From: Shewanella frigidimarina
Lineage (GTDB): Bacteria; Pseudomonadota; Gammaproteobacteria; Enterobacterales; Shewanellaceae
Length of the DNA: 64,000 bases
NCBI RefSeq assembly: GCF_003797125.1
Contig: NZ_RKKE01000002.1
Coordinates: 347,661-411,660 of the forward strand
Reading direction: 5' to 3'
Below are positions 46,282 to 56,084 of the stretch, piece after piece. The position numbers and the translations under genes are program-made. A model generated the notes under the pieces. That model had not been told where the DNA came from and did no database searches. It saw only the letters and a list, made by a program, of their open reading frames with translations. Position 1 is the first letter of the stretch. Every line of letters begins with the position of its first letter.

Positions 46282-46913
46282 TGCCTTTTTTCACCGCTAG
46301 TACCTTAGCGCTGACCGCATTAACGCCAAGCTCAGCAGCATTTGCAGCAGACGATGTTCCAACCACAGTCAAAGCCGATGTAGAACGTCGAACAGTGCTT
46401 GATGATGTGATTGATACTGAAAACTTTGAAGTGGGTATTCAAGGCGGTATTTTGTCGATTGAGGATTTTGAATCAAATCCTTGGATAAGTGCCCATGTGG
46501 GTTACCACATCAGCGAGCACTTTTATGTCAAAGCTCGCTATGCTCAAGCCAAAGCAGGTGAAACCAGTTTTGAAAAACTGTCTAACGCAGCCCCTTTGTT
46601 AACTGACGATGAGCGCGAGTTAACTTATTACGGCTTAAACATTGGTTATAACTTGTTGCCTGGTGAAATCTTTTTCAGTAAAGACACGGTGTTTAACAGT
46701 GTCTTTTCAATCGAATTAGGTGGCGGCAGTACCGAGTTTGCCGGTGACGAGCAATTTACCTTCAACCTCACAGCAAACTACCGAGTATTTTTAACCGACT
46801 GGATAGCATGGGATTTAAGCATGAGTGATTACCTGTTTAATACCGAGGTCACTAGCGCGTCTAAAACAACCCATAACCTGAATTTTGCTACGGGTGTGTC
46901 GTTCTATTTTTAA
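46251..46913 (+). CDS. Outer-membrane beta-barrel protein
   Basis: A 220-residue barrel protein with signal peptide (cleavage after AAFA, about 31-33). The barrel strands alternate aromatic and polar residues (AHVGYHISEHFYVKARYAQ, ELTYYGLNIGYNLLPGE), and it ends in GVSFYF with terminal Phe. The length matches the preceding barrel, and the two may be distant paralogues (compare GltA/GltB of Myxococcus). Its start lies inside the preceding gene. Confidence 0.82.
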   Translation: MENRIQRIFLVPFFTASTLALTALTPSSAAFAADDVPTTVKADVERRTVLDDVIDTENFEVGIQGGILSIEDFESNPWISAHVGYHISEHFYVKARYAQAKAGETSFEKLSNAAPLLTDDERELTYYGLNIGYNLLPGEIFFSKDTVFNSVFSIELGGGSTEFAGDEQFTFNLTANYRVFLTDWIAWDLSMSDYLFNTEVTSASKTTHNLNFATGVSFYF

Positions 46914-46988
46914 TCCACCTCGATAGTGGTCGTTAAAAGAGACCATAGAATATTCGAGTAGCAAAAGTAAAACCAATAAGGAAATACA

Positions 46989-47492
46989 ATGTTGTTCAGT
47001 CGATTTAGTGGTAAATGTCTTATTGCATTAGGTGCAATATTGTTGTCGATGCAGGTACAGGCGCTCACGCTTGGCCAAGCTGCACCCGACTTCACCTTAA
47101 AAAACCAGCAAGGGACTAACCTCAATTTAGCCGAGCAACGTGGCGAGATTATCTTGATCAACTTTTGGGCATCTTGGTGTGGACCATGCCGTAAAGAAAT
47201 GCCGATTTTGCAAAAATTACAAGACAAGTATCAATACCTCGGCGTTCAAGTCTGGGGCATTAATGTTGAACAAGAAAACCAAGCAGGCAAAGACTTTCTA
47301 GCCAACCTTGATTTACGTTTTCCGATATTTTTCGACCAAACCAATTCTTTGTCTAAGACCTATCAAGTTGAAGCCATGCCAACCACAGTGATTATTGATC
47401 GCGATGGTAATGTGCGCTTTATATTTCAAGGCTATAAAGACGGCTTTGATAAAAAGTATGCTGCGGCCATTAAACAGCTAATTAGAGAATAA
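46989..47492 (+). CDS. TlpA-family periplasmic thiol-disulfide oxidoreductase
   Basis: A 167-residue thioredoxin-like protein with a signal peptide (1-25, cleavage after VQA). The active site is WCGPC (W63-C67) in FWASWCGPCRKEMP, with cis-Pro AMPTTVIID further on. Reducing TlpA-type proteins keep cysteines of apocytochromes or copper proteins reduced. It lies 1-4 bases before the DUF4266 gene, whose product ends in CGC, so that tail is a plausible client. Confidence 0.93.
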   Translation: MLFSRFSGKCLIALGAILLSMQVQALTLGQAAPDFTLKNQQGTNLNLAEQRGEIILINFWASWCGPCRKEMPILQKLQDKYQYLGVQVWGINVEQENQAGKDFLANLDLRFPIFFDQTNSLSKTYQVEAMPTTVIIDRDGNVRFIFQGYKDGFDKKYAAAIKQLIRE

Positions 47493-47496
47493 ATTG

Positions 47497-47757
47497 ATGA
47501 CAAACACCTTATCTCCTCGCGTCACGGCTTTATCGCTTAATTGCATTGCGCTATTAAGCTTAATTAGTTTGAGCGGCTGCACGAGTATGGGCATTGAGCC
47601 TTGGGTTAAACCATACGAGCGTCAAAACTTAGCCGACCCCATCATGCGCTTTAATCGTCATCCAAGTGCCAGCATGCATATGGCTCACGTACTTGAAGGT
47701 CGTGAATCGGCCCGTGGCGCAGAAGGAACCGGAGGTGGTGGTTGTGGTTGTAACTAA
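47497..47757 (+). CDS. DUF4266 lipoprotein with C-terminal GGGGCGCN tail
   Basis: An 86-residue lipoprotein: lipobox LSGC, then the DUF4266 signature PWVKPYERQNLADPIMRF and a short His/Met-rich region (HPSASMHMAHV), ending in EGTGGGGCGCN. Mature size is about 60 residues. The ATG at 47497 is used; an upstream TTG is adjacent. The Gly-rich, Cys-X-Cys tail looks like a metal site or a modification target. The codons for the tail double as the ribosome-binding site of the following gene (GGAGGTGG). Confidence 0.85.
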   Translation: MTNTLSPRVTALSLNCIALLSLISLSGCTSMGIEPWVKPYERQNLADPIMRFNRHPSASMHMAHVLEGRESARGAEGTGGGGCGCN

Positions 47758-48898
47758 TTTTATCAATAAAGGCGTTAAGTTATTGGCGGTACTACTTGTC
47801 AGTATGACGAGCTTGTCTGTCCAAGCTGCGGTGCTCGATCCTGATCGTGCTGATGTGTTGTATCACAGCTACGAAGGTGGCGGCATGACCATTGATGGTC
47901 CGTCAGTGTTACTCAGAAAAAAGACCTCTGAATCGGTCGCATTTACCGCATATTATTATTTAGACAGTATTTCATCTGCATCGGTAGATGTTATCAGCAC
48001 AGCCAGTGCGTACACAGAAAAGCGTAACGAAGGTCAATTTGGTGTTGAATACCTGCATGACAAAACCTTGATGTCATTTAACCTGCGTCAAAGTGATGAA
48101 GACGATTATTTAGCGCAATCATTTAGCATCAATGTCTCACAAGACACCTTTGGTGATTTAACCAATTTAAATCTGGGGTTGTCTTATGGCGACAACGAAA
48201 TTAAACGTAATGGTGATGACCAGTTTGAAGAGCAGAGCGAGCAATATCGTATCCGCGCTGGCATCAATCAAGTGTTAACCCGCAACCTTACGGCGAGTAT
48301 TAACGTTGAAGCCATTGCCGACAGTGGTTATTTAAATAACCCATACCGCACAGTGAGATACGTAGACAACAGCGTTCCATCAGGTGTGGCTTATCAGGCA
48401 GAAGTGTACCCAGAAACTCGCAACTCGTTTGCGGCAAAATTATCTGCCAGTTACTTTTTACCTTATCGCGCAGCCTTGTTTTTTCATTACCGCCACTTTA
48501 ACGACAGCTGGGAAATCACCGCCAGTGATGTAGAGCTTGGATATCGACATCCGCTGGGCGACAGTCTCGAATTAGAATTTAAAGTGCGTTATTACCAGCA
48601 AACTCAAGCTGAATTTTACAGTGATTTGTTTCCTTATCGCGACGCACAAAACTACCTTGCGCGCGACAAAGAACTCAGTGACTTTAGCGACATCACTTAC
48701 GGGATAGGCATTACCTATCAATTACCCGCCTCGGTATCGTTTGGCAACACGCGTTCAGAAGCATCGCTGCAATGGGATTATATTGACTTTCAATACAATA
48801 ACTTTAGAGACCCTACTGCTGATGGCGGAGTGGGCAACGAACCATTTTATGGGTTTTCGGCCAATGTAATCCGTGCTTTTGTCAGCGTGTACTTTTAA
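47744..48898 (+). CDS. DUF3570 outer-membrane beta-barrel protein
   Basis: About 384 residues. The start is probably GTG at 47744, giving VVTNFINKGVKLLAVLL and a signal peptide that ends VQA; GGAGG sits 8 bases upstream, inside the DUF4266 coding sequence. The mature part begins DPDRADVLYHSYEGGG, the DUF3570 signature, and continues with aromatic beta-strands to a terminal SVYF. Overlaps the DUF4266 gene by 14 bases, a tight translational coupling that implies joint function. Probably a channel or exporter across the outer membrane. Confidence 0.87.
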   Translation: MVVTNFINKGVKLLAVLLVSMTSLSVQAAVLDPDRADVLYHSYEGGGMTIDGPSVLLRKKTSESVAFTAYYYLDSISSASVDVISTASAYTEKRNEGQFGVEYLHDKTLMSFNLRQSDEDDYLAQSFSINVSQDTFGDLTNLNLGLSYGDNEIKRNGDDQFEEQSEQYRIRAGINQVLTRNLTASINVEAIADSGYLNNPYRTVRYVDNSVPSGVAYQAEVYPETRNSFAAKLSASYFLPYRAALFFHYRHFNDSWEITASDVELGYRHPLGDSLELEFKVRYYQQTQAEFYSDLFPYRDAQNYLARDKELSDFSDITYGIGITYQLPASVSFGNTRSEASLQWDYIDFQYNNFRDPTADGGVGNEPFYGFSANVIRAFVSVYF

Positions 48899-48952
48899 TT
48901 GTTCGCACTAACTACAGATAATTTTAACAACGTAATTGCCAAGGCCATAACT

Positions 48953-49513
48953 ATGACAACCAACCGTAAATGGGGTTCTTTTTTAACGCGGTTATTCGCA
49001 GCAACGTTACTGATTGCTGGTTTATTTGCATTACCAGCCCAAGCAGAAAACACCAAGCAAGGTAATGGTGCATTAGCTAGCGAGCTTGAAGACATTAAAA
49101 GCCAAGTACTAAAACTCAATCGCGATTTATTTATTTTAGAAGAAGATTTGTTGTTTCCTGCCAGCACCCAAATCGCGGTATTTGTATCGGTTGATGTGGG
49201 CCGATTTCTCAAACTCGACAGTGTCGAGTTAAAAATTGACGACAACAATGTCAGTGGTTTTTTATATACAGAGCGTCAACGTAAAGCACTAGAGCAAGGT
49301 GGAATTCAACGTATTTACTTGGGTAATCTTAAAATGGGTCCTCACCAACTAACGGCAATTTTTACCGGCAACGATGCCGAAGGCCGCACTGTGCAACGTG
49401 CCATTAGCCATAGCTTTGATAAAACTGATGAAACGGTAATGATAGAACTCAAAGTCGAAGACAGTGAATCAAGCTATCGTGCTGATATCAAAGTCGAACA
49501 GTGGGTATTGTAA
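48953..49513 (+). CDS. Exported coiled-coil/Ig-like protein, unknown
   Basis: A 186-residue periplasmic protein. The ATG at 48953 gives a good signal peptide (FAATLLIAGLFALPAQA). Next are a helical segment (ELEDIKSQVLKLNRDLFILEE, abridged), then a beta-rich domain with SVELKIDDNNVSGF and LGNLKMGPHQLTAIFTG, which looks like an Ig or PEGA-type fold. It precedes the large TPR genes and likely belongs to the same assembly. Family not recognised. Confidence 0.78.
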   Translation: MTTNRKWGSFLTRLFAATLLIAGLFALPAQAENTKQGNGALASELEDIKSQVLKLNRDLFILEEDLLFPASTQIAVFVSVDVGRFLKLDSVELKIDDNNVSGFLYTERQRKALEQGGIQRIYLGNLKMGPHQLTAIFTGNDAEGRTVQRAISHSFDKTDETVMIELKVEDSESSYRADIKVEQWVL

Positions 49514-49519
49514 ACAACA

Positions 49520-51763
49520 ATGGCTGTTAATACTCAATCACTTAGCGTTAAGCTAGCTCATATCAGTAACCGACTCACACAAGGTTTGGGCTGTGCCGCC
49601 ATGTTTTGCAGTTGCTTGGCTCTCTTGCACATGGCTGATCTTCAAGCGGCAGACCTTCAAGCTGCAGAAAACGCTGTGAAGGACTCAATGGAGACAACGG
49701 CAGCTAAAACAGACTTAGAAGATAAGTTTTACCGCCAATCATTGTACTTTTATTTTGCCGGTGATTATGGCGCGGCATTAAGGCAAATCAGCCTCAACCG
49801 CCAACGCAAAGGCATCTATTCTGATCGCAGCCAATTGTTCGAAGCCGGACTTCAAGTGTCGATAGGCTTACACGATCAAGCCACCCAAACCTTGGTGCAA
49901 TTTGAACAACAGCAAGCGAATGCTACGGCCAAAACCACAGCGAATACCAGTACTAATACCAATAGCAGCAAAACGAAGTCAGCCACATCGCCAACCGAAT
50001 TATTATTGATCGCTTTGTTGCAACTCAGCGAACAGCAAATTGAACAAGGCGATATTGATACAGCCAAGCTCACGCTAGGCAGAATTACCACATTACTGCC
50101 AGATTATGTCGAACAATATTATGTGTTAAATCAATTAGCTTATTGGCCAGATACGCCGCCATTAACCGCCCAAGTACAGCAATCAACATCAGAAGATGAC
50201 CAGTCACCAACAAGTTCATCTGCCGCTTACATCGCATTAAACCAGGCGTTGTTGCACATGGAGCAACAACAATACAGTGCGGCACAACCTATATTAATTG
50301 AGCTTAAAAGCCAACAATGGCAGCCACCCAAAATTAATTTTTGGCAGCAATTGTTTAACCCTTTTGTAGAGCCCGACATTTTTGACGATAACGATGAGTT
50401 ATTGCCAGAAGTTAAAGACGCCTTGTTGCAACAACAGGCCATCAATGATTATGCAAAGTTACTGTTGGCACAGTTGTATGTCGCCAATAAACAATACGAT
50501 TTAGCCTATAACGAACTGAGCGATTTTCCTGAGCAAAGTCCTTATGCTGAATCCGCTTTGTTTTTATTTGCCTACTCGGCCCAGCAACAACAACACTATG
50601 ACATGTCGTTTAAGTTGCTATCGCTATTGCAGCAGCAATACCCCTATTCAAATTTAGCCTGGCAAGCCGCGTGGTTAACTGCAAAACAAGTCAGTGAGCA
50701 GCAATCTTTAGCACAAGGATTAACCTTGTATCAGCAAGCTGAACAACTGTATTTACAAAAAATTGTCGAGATAAAAGCGTTTGCAGAAACAGTTAGCACC
50801 ATTAGCAATGTCACCGACTTTGCCAGTAAGACGCTTGCTCAACAAACTCCTTCCTTGGCAACCAAGTCTGACGCGTTAGAGCTTATCCTTACCGAGCGTT
50901 TTAGCACTGATTCGCCTTGGCTAAAAAAAGCCTTGAATGATCCGCAATTAGCGACCGATTATCACACCTTATTAAGCCTTGATTTACTTAGCGACAATGT
51001 GCAAAAACAACAGATTAACAGTCAATGGTTAAAGGACACCTTAGCCCTCAACACCCAGCGCCAAGCCCGCGTCATTGAACAACAAAAACAGCTCGCCTAC
51101 ACAGAGATGATTAACGCTCTCACAGAGCAAAAACAACGTATTGCCAAGATTATTGATCAAGCAGAAGCTGAACAAAATGCCCAAGTGTTTGCCGACCCAA
51201 GTCAGCAACAATGGATAGACCGTATTGATGCCAGCCAAGCCAGGTTAACTACATTGGCGACTCAACGTAATATCGACGACGAACAACAACGACTTGATAG
51301 GATTAAAGGGGTGTTGCAGTGGCAATTACAGCAAACATTGCCACAACGACTTTGGCAGCATAAAAAAAGCCTGAAGCAATTAACAACACAACTTGAACAG
51401 CTTGAACGACAAGCCAATCGATTTAGTGCATTGTCGAGTAACACCCGCTTGTTATCTGACTTTGAGTTACGTCAACAACAAACCCAAACCGACATTAACA
51501 GCACGAACGTTAATATTACCGGACTGCGTGACAAAACCGACCGAGATATTCGTGGCAAAATGAGCATTTTTACCCAGCAACAACAATATACGTTACAGCA
51601 ACTACTGCTCACCACTCGCCACCAAATGGCCAATGTATTAGAGCAAATGTCACAAGCAGACACTGCGCCAATCAATCCCTTCTCAGCAAACGAATCGGCG
51701 GTAAACAAATCGACTGAAAGTGATTCCACCGCAGGTGAGTCAGCTGCACAAGGAGCGCGCTAA
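49520..51763 (+). CDS. Large exported TPR/coiled-coil protein
   Basis: A 747-residue protein, very rich in Gln. A hydrophobic segment (about 21-42) works as a signal or anchor. The first half contains TPR-like helices (FYRQSLYFYFAGDYGAALRQI, abridged; QYDLAYNELSDFPEQSPYAE), the second half a long coiled coil (about 500-700) with many Gln residues. Comparable to the GltD/AgmU-type TPR proteins of Myxococcus in position and design. It is followed directly by a second TPR gene (TAATG overlap). Confidence 0.78.
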   Translation: MAVNTQSLSVKLAHISNRLTQGLGCAAMFCSCLALLHMADLQAADLQAAENAVKDSMETTAAKTDLEDKFYRQSLYFYFAGDYGAALRQISLNRQRKGIYSDRSQLFEAGLQVSIGLHDQATQTLVQFEQQQANATAKTTANTSTNTNSSKTKSATSPTELLLIALLQLSEQQIEQGDIDTAKLTLGRITTLLPDYVEQYYVLNQLAYWPDTPPLTAQVQQSTSEDDQSPTSSSAAYIALNQALLHMEQQQYSAAQPILIELKSQQWQPPKINFWQQLFNPFVEPDIFDDNDELLPEVKDALLQQQAINDYAKLLLAQLYVANKQYDLAYNELSDFPEQSPYAESALFLFAYSAQQQQHYDMSFKLLSLLQQQYPYSNLAWQAAWLTAKQVSEQQSLAQGLTLYQQAEQLYLQKIVEIKAFAETVSTISNVTDFASKTLAQQTPSLATKSDALELILTERFSTDSPWLKKALNDPQLATDYHTLLSLDLLSDNVQKQQINSQWLKDTLALNTQRQARVIEQQKQLAYTEMINALTEQKQRIAKIIDQAEAEQNAQVFADPSQQQWIDRIDASQARLTTLATQRNIDDEQQRLDRIKGVLQWQLQQTLPQRLWQHKKSLKQLTTQLEQLERQANRFSALSSNTRLLSDFELRQQQTQTDINSTNVNITGLRDKTDRDIRGKMSIFTQQQQYTLQQLLLTTRHQMANVLEQMSQADTAPINPFSANESAVNKSTESDSTAGESAAQGAR

Positions 51764-54700
51764 TGTCAGTATCGGCTTATTTATCAGGCGCATTAATCTT
51801 AATCAGTGGTATTGCATTATCGGGGTGTTTTAGCAGTGGGCAGGCTGATTATGCTCAACAAGCTAAACGCACTAGCTTAGGCGATTTGGCCAACAAACGC
51901 AGCAGCGAAACGGTGGCGAGTGTTGAAATGAGCCAAACTCAACGCAGTGCCAAGTTGGCTCATATTTATCAGCAATTGCTGACACTTGAACCCGATCCTG
52001 AAATCCGGACGCACGTTGAATATCGTTTAGCGCAAATCAATACTGAATCATTTGAAACACAATCTTATGCTGACTTAGATGATGAGTCGCAGACAGATAG
52101 CCAAGTATTAGCAAAGTTGACGCAAAACGATGCGGCACTGCAAAAATTAATCACCGAATATCAACAATTATTGCAGCGATATCCACAACGACCTGAAAAC
52201 GAGCACATACAATATCAATTAGCTAAAGCGCTCGATTTACAAGGCAAGTTGGATGAGAGTTTGGCTGAAGTTGAATCATTACTGCGACACTATCCGCAAA
52301 CCGTTTATCTTGCCGAGCTTAACTTCAGGCGTGGTGAAATCTATTATAATTTGCAAAATTACTCTGCAGCAATTCAGTCGTATAAGAAAGTATTAACCGC
52401 TCAACATAATCAAAAATACCAACTGAACAGTCTGTATATGCTCGGTTGGTCTGAATTTAAACTTAATCGACTTGCCAATGCCGACAAAGCATTCTTGCAA
52501 GTATTTGAAGCATTAGTGGCCAGCCAACAAAGTAATAGTGATGTTGCAAACTTAACGTCCGACAACTTTACCTTTGAAAAACTCGGCAGCCGCGCACAAA
52601 ATTTGGCGATTGATACTCAAAGAGTATTGAGCATTTCATTAAGCCAACAACTGCAATCACAATCATTACTGACTTTAGTTAATGACAATCAATCGCTGCC
52701 TTATCTTGGTCTATATCAACATGTATTATTTGCCAATTTAGCTGAATTTTTGCTCGACAAAAAACTAGATTATGACGCGGAACAAACCTATCGAACTTAC
52801 ATTGCATTGGCTCCCGACAACATTTGGTCAGCACGTTACTCGCTAAAATTGCTTGATCTCTACCAAGGTCAGGGTAAATTTGCTTCAATGCATAAACTTA
52901 AAAATGACTATGTTAATCAATATGGTCTTAGCAGCACATTTGGGGTCAATGCCAACAAGGCGCAGCAAGCTGAGTTATTACCACAACTGCTTAGCTTTAG
53001 TGACGAACATAGCCGTCGTTTGTACGCCGATGCGCAAACTCAACAAGGCGCACAACGGGTTAGCGCATTCGCACAAGCTGCCAGTGCATTAAACACCTAT
53101 TTACAATTGGCCAAATTACCTCAAGCCGGTAACTTGTTAACCAAAGATATTCTGAATGACGAGTACTTATTTGCCGACGCTAATTTTGAAGCCAAACAAT
53201 ATCAGCAAGCCATTGCCAGTTATTACACCATTGCCTATGACGCTACTGCAACGTCTGCGGCCTTGCGCAAAATACAGCAGCAATCGGCTTACGCAACAAC
53301 CGTCACGGTACGCAAAATTCTTTCGCAACATGAACAAAGCCAACAAAATCAAAACCAAAATGAACAACGCAATAATGATGATTACAATAAACTCATTTCA
53401 CAACGTAATCAGTTAGATAAAGACTTCATCAATCAGTATCCATCTGACAAACGTGCTTTACAGTTAGCCAGTAATGCCGCCCAATATTCGTTTGATGCTC
53501 AACACTACACAGATCTTAAATATTTTACTGATTTTGTATTACAAGCCCACGGCATTAACACACTCAATGACGCGGCAAGCTCAGTGCAAACCGCAACGCC
53601 ATTGTCAGACGCTGCCCGCAAACAAGTGCAGTTTGTCAGCCAGCTTTATGCCAATAGCTTGTACCAGCAAGAGCAATACGCTCAGGCTGAAGAGGGTTAC
53701 ATTTTAGCGCTGCAATACACAGACAAGAGCACAGACTCATGGTCTGAAATGCGTAATCTGTTAGCTTCAAGCATATACTTCCAAGCGCAAGCCGTTAAAC
53801 AAACACAACCAGAGTTAGCCGTCAGTCAATTATTACGAGTCGCTCAAGCGGTGCCCGAATCAAAATATGCGGTTAATGCCGAACTCGATGCAGCAAACTT
53901 ATTGCTTGAACAACAACGCTGGCAAGAAGCGGTCGACGTATTAAAACCGTTTCAGCAACGTTACCCAAACCATGAGTTTAGCGCGGTCATTCCAGCTAAA
54001 TTAGCTCAATCCTATGAAGCACTAGCCCAATGGGATTTAGCCGCCGAGCAGCTTTTGATCATTGTCGCCAATGAAAAGCCCGGCGCATTAAAGCGTGAAG
54101 CTCAATACACTGCGGCGGAGTATTATTTAAAAGCAGGCGATAACAATAGCGCACTCAGCACCTTTAGAACTTATGCTAAAACCTACCCACAACCGTTTGA
54201 TGTAGCACAAGAGGTTCGCTTTAAAATGAGTGAGTTTTACCGCCAAAGCGGTGAAGCTAATAAGCAATATTACTGGTTTAGACAAATACTCAGCTTCGAT
54301 CGCAAACAATTGCAGCAAGATGCGAATGCCATTCAGGCTCGTCAAATTGAACTTGCCTCTATCGCGGCGTTTGCCTTGGGTGAAGCAGAACAACGCAGTT
54401 TTGCGGCAATTAAACTCAACGCACCTTTGCAAAAAAGCTTGATGCGCAAACAAGATGCGATGAAAAAAGCCATTGGTTATTATCAACAAGTGCTCGACTT
54501 TCAATTAGCTAAATACGTTCCCCATGCAACATACAACCTTGCAGAAATGTATCGCCAACTTGCGAGCGACATGATGAGTTCACAACGCCCTGGCGATTTA
54601 GATGAATTAGCCTTGGAAGAGTACGAGATTTTACTCGAAGAGCTGGCTTATCCATTTGAAGAGAAAGCCATTGAAATTCACATCAGTAATACCCAAAGAG

Positions 54701-54819
54701 CATGGGATGATATTGTTGACCAATGGATAGAACAAAGCTTTAAACGCTTGGCACAAATGTCTCCTGCCCTTTATCAAAAACAAGAACTCACTCATGAGGT
54801 CATCGATGCTATTCATTAA
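51763..54819 (+). CDS. Large TPR lipoprotein (tol-pal-like repeats)
   Basis: A 1018-residue lipoprotein: lipobox LSGC (Cys22), then about a dozen TPR or Sel1-like helical repeats, for example RPENEHIQYQLAKALDLQGK and NFRRGEIYYNLQNYSAAIQ (each about 34 residues) and, later, QRYPNHEFSAVIPAKLAQSY. The family is similar to YbgF/AglT-like TPR proteins. It likely extends through the periplasm as a scaffold. GGAG precedes the start, which overlaps the upstream stop. Confidence 0.82.
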   Translation: MSVSAYLSGALILISGIALSGCFSSGQADYAQQAKRTSLGDLANKRSSETVASVEMSQTQRSAKLAHIYQQLLTLEPDPEIRTHVEYRLAQINTESFETQSYADLDDESQTDSQVLAKLTQNDAALQKLITEYQQLLQRYPQRPENEHIQYQLAKALDLQGKLDESLAEVESLLRHYPQTVYLAELNFRRGEIYYNLQNYSAAIQSYKKVLTAQHNQKYQLNSLYMLGWSEFKLNRLANADKAFLQVFEALVASQQSNSDVANLTSDNFTFEKLGSRAQNLAIDTQRVLSISLSQQLQSQSLLTLVNDNQSLPYLGLYQHVLFANLAEFLLDKKLDYDAEQTYRTYIALAPDNIWSARYSLKLLDLYQGQGKFASMHKLKNDYVNQYGLSSTFGVNANKAQQAELLPQLLSFSDEHSRRLYADAQTQQGAQRVSAFAQAASALNTYLQLAKLPQAGNLLTKDILNDEYLFADANFEAKQYQQAIASYYTIAYDATATSAALRKIQQQSAYATTVTVRKILSQHEQSQQNQNQNEQRNNDDYNKLISQRNQLDKDFINQYPSDKRALQLASNAAQYSFDAQHYTDLKYFTDFVLQAHGINTLNDAASSVQTATPLSDAARKQVQFVSQLYANSLYQQEQYAQAEEGYILALQYTDKSTDSWSEMRNLLASSIYFQAQAVKQTQPELAVSQLLRVAQAVPESKYAVNAELDAANLLLEQQRWQEAVDVLKPFQQRYPNHEFSAVIPAKLAQSYEALAQWDLAAEQLLIIVANEKPGALKREAQYTAAEYYLKAGDNNSALSTFRTYAKTYPQPFDVAQEVRFKMSEFYRQSGEANKQYYWFRQILSFDRKQLQQDANAIQARQIELASIAAFALGEAEQRSFAAIKLNAPLQKSLMRKQDAMKKAIGYYQQVLDFQLAKYVPHATYNLAEMYRQLASDMMSSQRPGDLDELALEEYEILLEELAYPFEEKAIEIHISNTQRAWDDIVDQWIEQSFKRLAQMSPALYQKQELTHEVIDAIH

Positions 54820-55597
54820 ATCATTATTTACCTCATCGACAGCGCAAGTGGCACTCTTCGTGCTAGTAAGCCTCATGCTGTTACCCGGTTGTAGTTCATC
54901 GCCAAGCAGTACTGATGTGAATAAGCAAACCGCTAAGGATCCAAGCCTAGATGGCATGAATAAGGACATTGTCGACTTAGTTAGCCTCGATACTAACCGA
55001 GCCAATAACAGCACCAGTATCAGTGCAGGCTCAACAGATACTCATAATGTGTATCTTGAACAAGCATCACAGCGTTTAGCTGATGTACCCGCAACGGTAT
55101 TGAGTCAATATCAGAAAGCCATTGACCAAATGAAAAACCAGCAATGGCAAGCAGCCAATAGTTTATTTGATAAAGTAATTGCAGCAGAGCCTCAGTTGTC
55201 GGGCGCATATGTCAATAAAGCCATCATCGCGATAAATCAGCAACAATTAGCCCAAGCTGATGCACTGCTTGCACAAGCGATAGCGGTTAATAATAACAAT
55301 CCATATGCGCATCAAATAAAAGCCAATATCGCAAGGCGACAAGGCCAGTATGCTCAGGCAGAGCAAGGTTACTTAACAGCGCTAACTCTGTGGCCTCAAT
55401 ACCCACAAGCGCAATTAAATTTGGCGATCTTACTAGAGTTATATCGCGGTAAGTTGTTGCAAGCCCGCCAATACTACCTAGCGTATTTGGCTAACCAGTC
55501 AAATGATGAACAAGCCAAACGTTGGCTAGCGGGCGTGGAAATTAAAATTCAACGCGCTGGGTTAACATTACCCGACAATGCTAATGGAGCAGGCTAA
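54806..55597 (+). CDS. TPR lipoprotein, GltE/AglT-like
   Basis: A 263-residue lipoprotein: signal with LPGC lipobox (Cys28 from the start chosen), Ser/Thr-rich linker and four TPRs (about 95-240, e.g. LSGAYVNKAIIAINQQQLAQ and YPQAQLNLAILLELYRGKLL). Resembles the smaller TPR lipoprotein of Agl-Glt operons in size and place. The ATG at 54806 is preferred over 54794 since AGG lies at a proper distance; both begin inside the upstream gene. Confidence 0.8.
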   Translation: MLFIKSLFTSSTAQVALFVLVSLMLLPGCSSSPSSTDVNKQTAKDPSLDGMNKDIVDLVSLDTNRANNSTSISAGSTDTHNVYLEQASQRLADVPATVLSQYQKAIDQMKNQQWQAANSLFDKVIAAEPQLSGAYVNKAIIAINQQQLAQADALLAQAIAVNNNNPYAHQIKANIARRQGQYAQAEQGYLTALTLWPQYPQAQLNLAILLELYRGKLLQARQYYLAYLANQSNDEQAKRWLAGVEIKIQRAGLTLPDNANGAG

Positions 55598-55598
55598 G

Positions 55599-55952
55599 AT
55601 GACCATGAAAAAGGTGTTTCAAGCAAGGTGTCGTCTTAGCATATTGCCGCTGTTTTTAGCCACTTGTTTACTGAGTGTCTCTGCTCAGGTGGTTGCCAAT
55701 GATGACACTGAAAAACAACAAACCGTGAAACCCACAAGCAATAAACCTGTGGTGATCCAAAGCCAAGTGACCGGCTCACAAGAGCAACCCAAAGTGCTTT
55801 ATATTATGCCGTGGCAAGGGATCAATAATCCGATAGACATTAACAACGAAGGCATGCGGCTTACGCTGCCTGAGTTTAGGCCTATCAATCCAAAATTATT
55901 TCGACAACAAGTCAGAGATTTTGCCAACGGCAAACCAGAAAATGATCAATAA
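55599..55952 (+). CDS. Small exported protein, unknown
   Basis: A 117-residue secreted protein; signal peptide about 1-34 (LPLFLATCLLSVSAQVVA). The mature part has a Lys/Thr-rich linker followed by a conserved-looking core QPKVLYIMPWQGINNPIDI and a C-terminal LPEFRPINPKLFRQQV. The start ATG lies one base after the upstream stop, with GGAG in the 3' end of that gene. Position before exbB suggests a periplasmic adapter for the motor. Family not recognised. Confidence 0.72.
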   Translation: MTMKKVFQARCRLSILPLFLATCLLSVSAQVVANDDTEKQQTVKPTSNKPVVIQSQVTGSQEQPKVLYIMPWQGINNPIDINNEGMRLTLPEFRPINPKLFRQQVRDFANGKPENDQ

Positions 55953-56084
55953 ATGCATCATTAAATAATGACTCTAAATAAGCAACATGCTAGCCAAAAG
56001 CTGAGTAATACCTAACAAAAACAATTGAACACCTGCAGCCATTAACGCCAGTGTTCAATACGACAATAAGAGAAGGAACATCAC

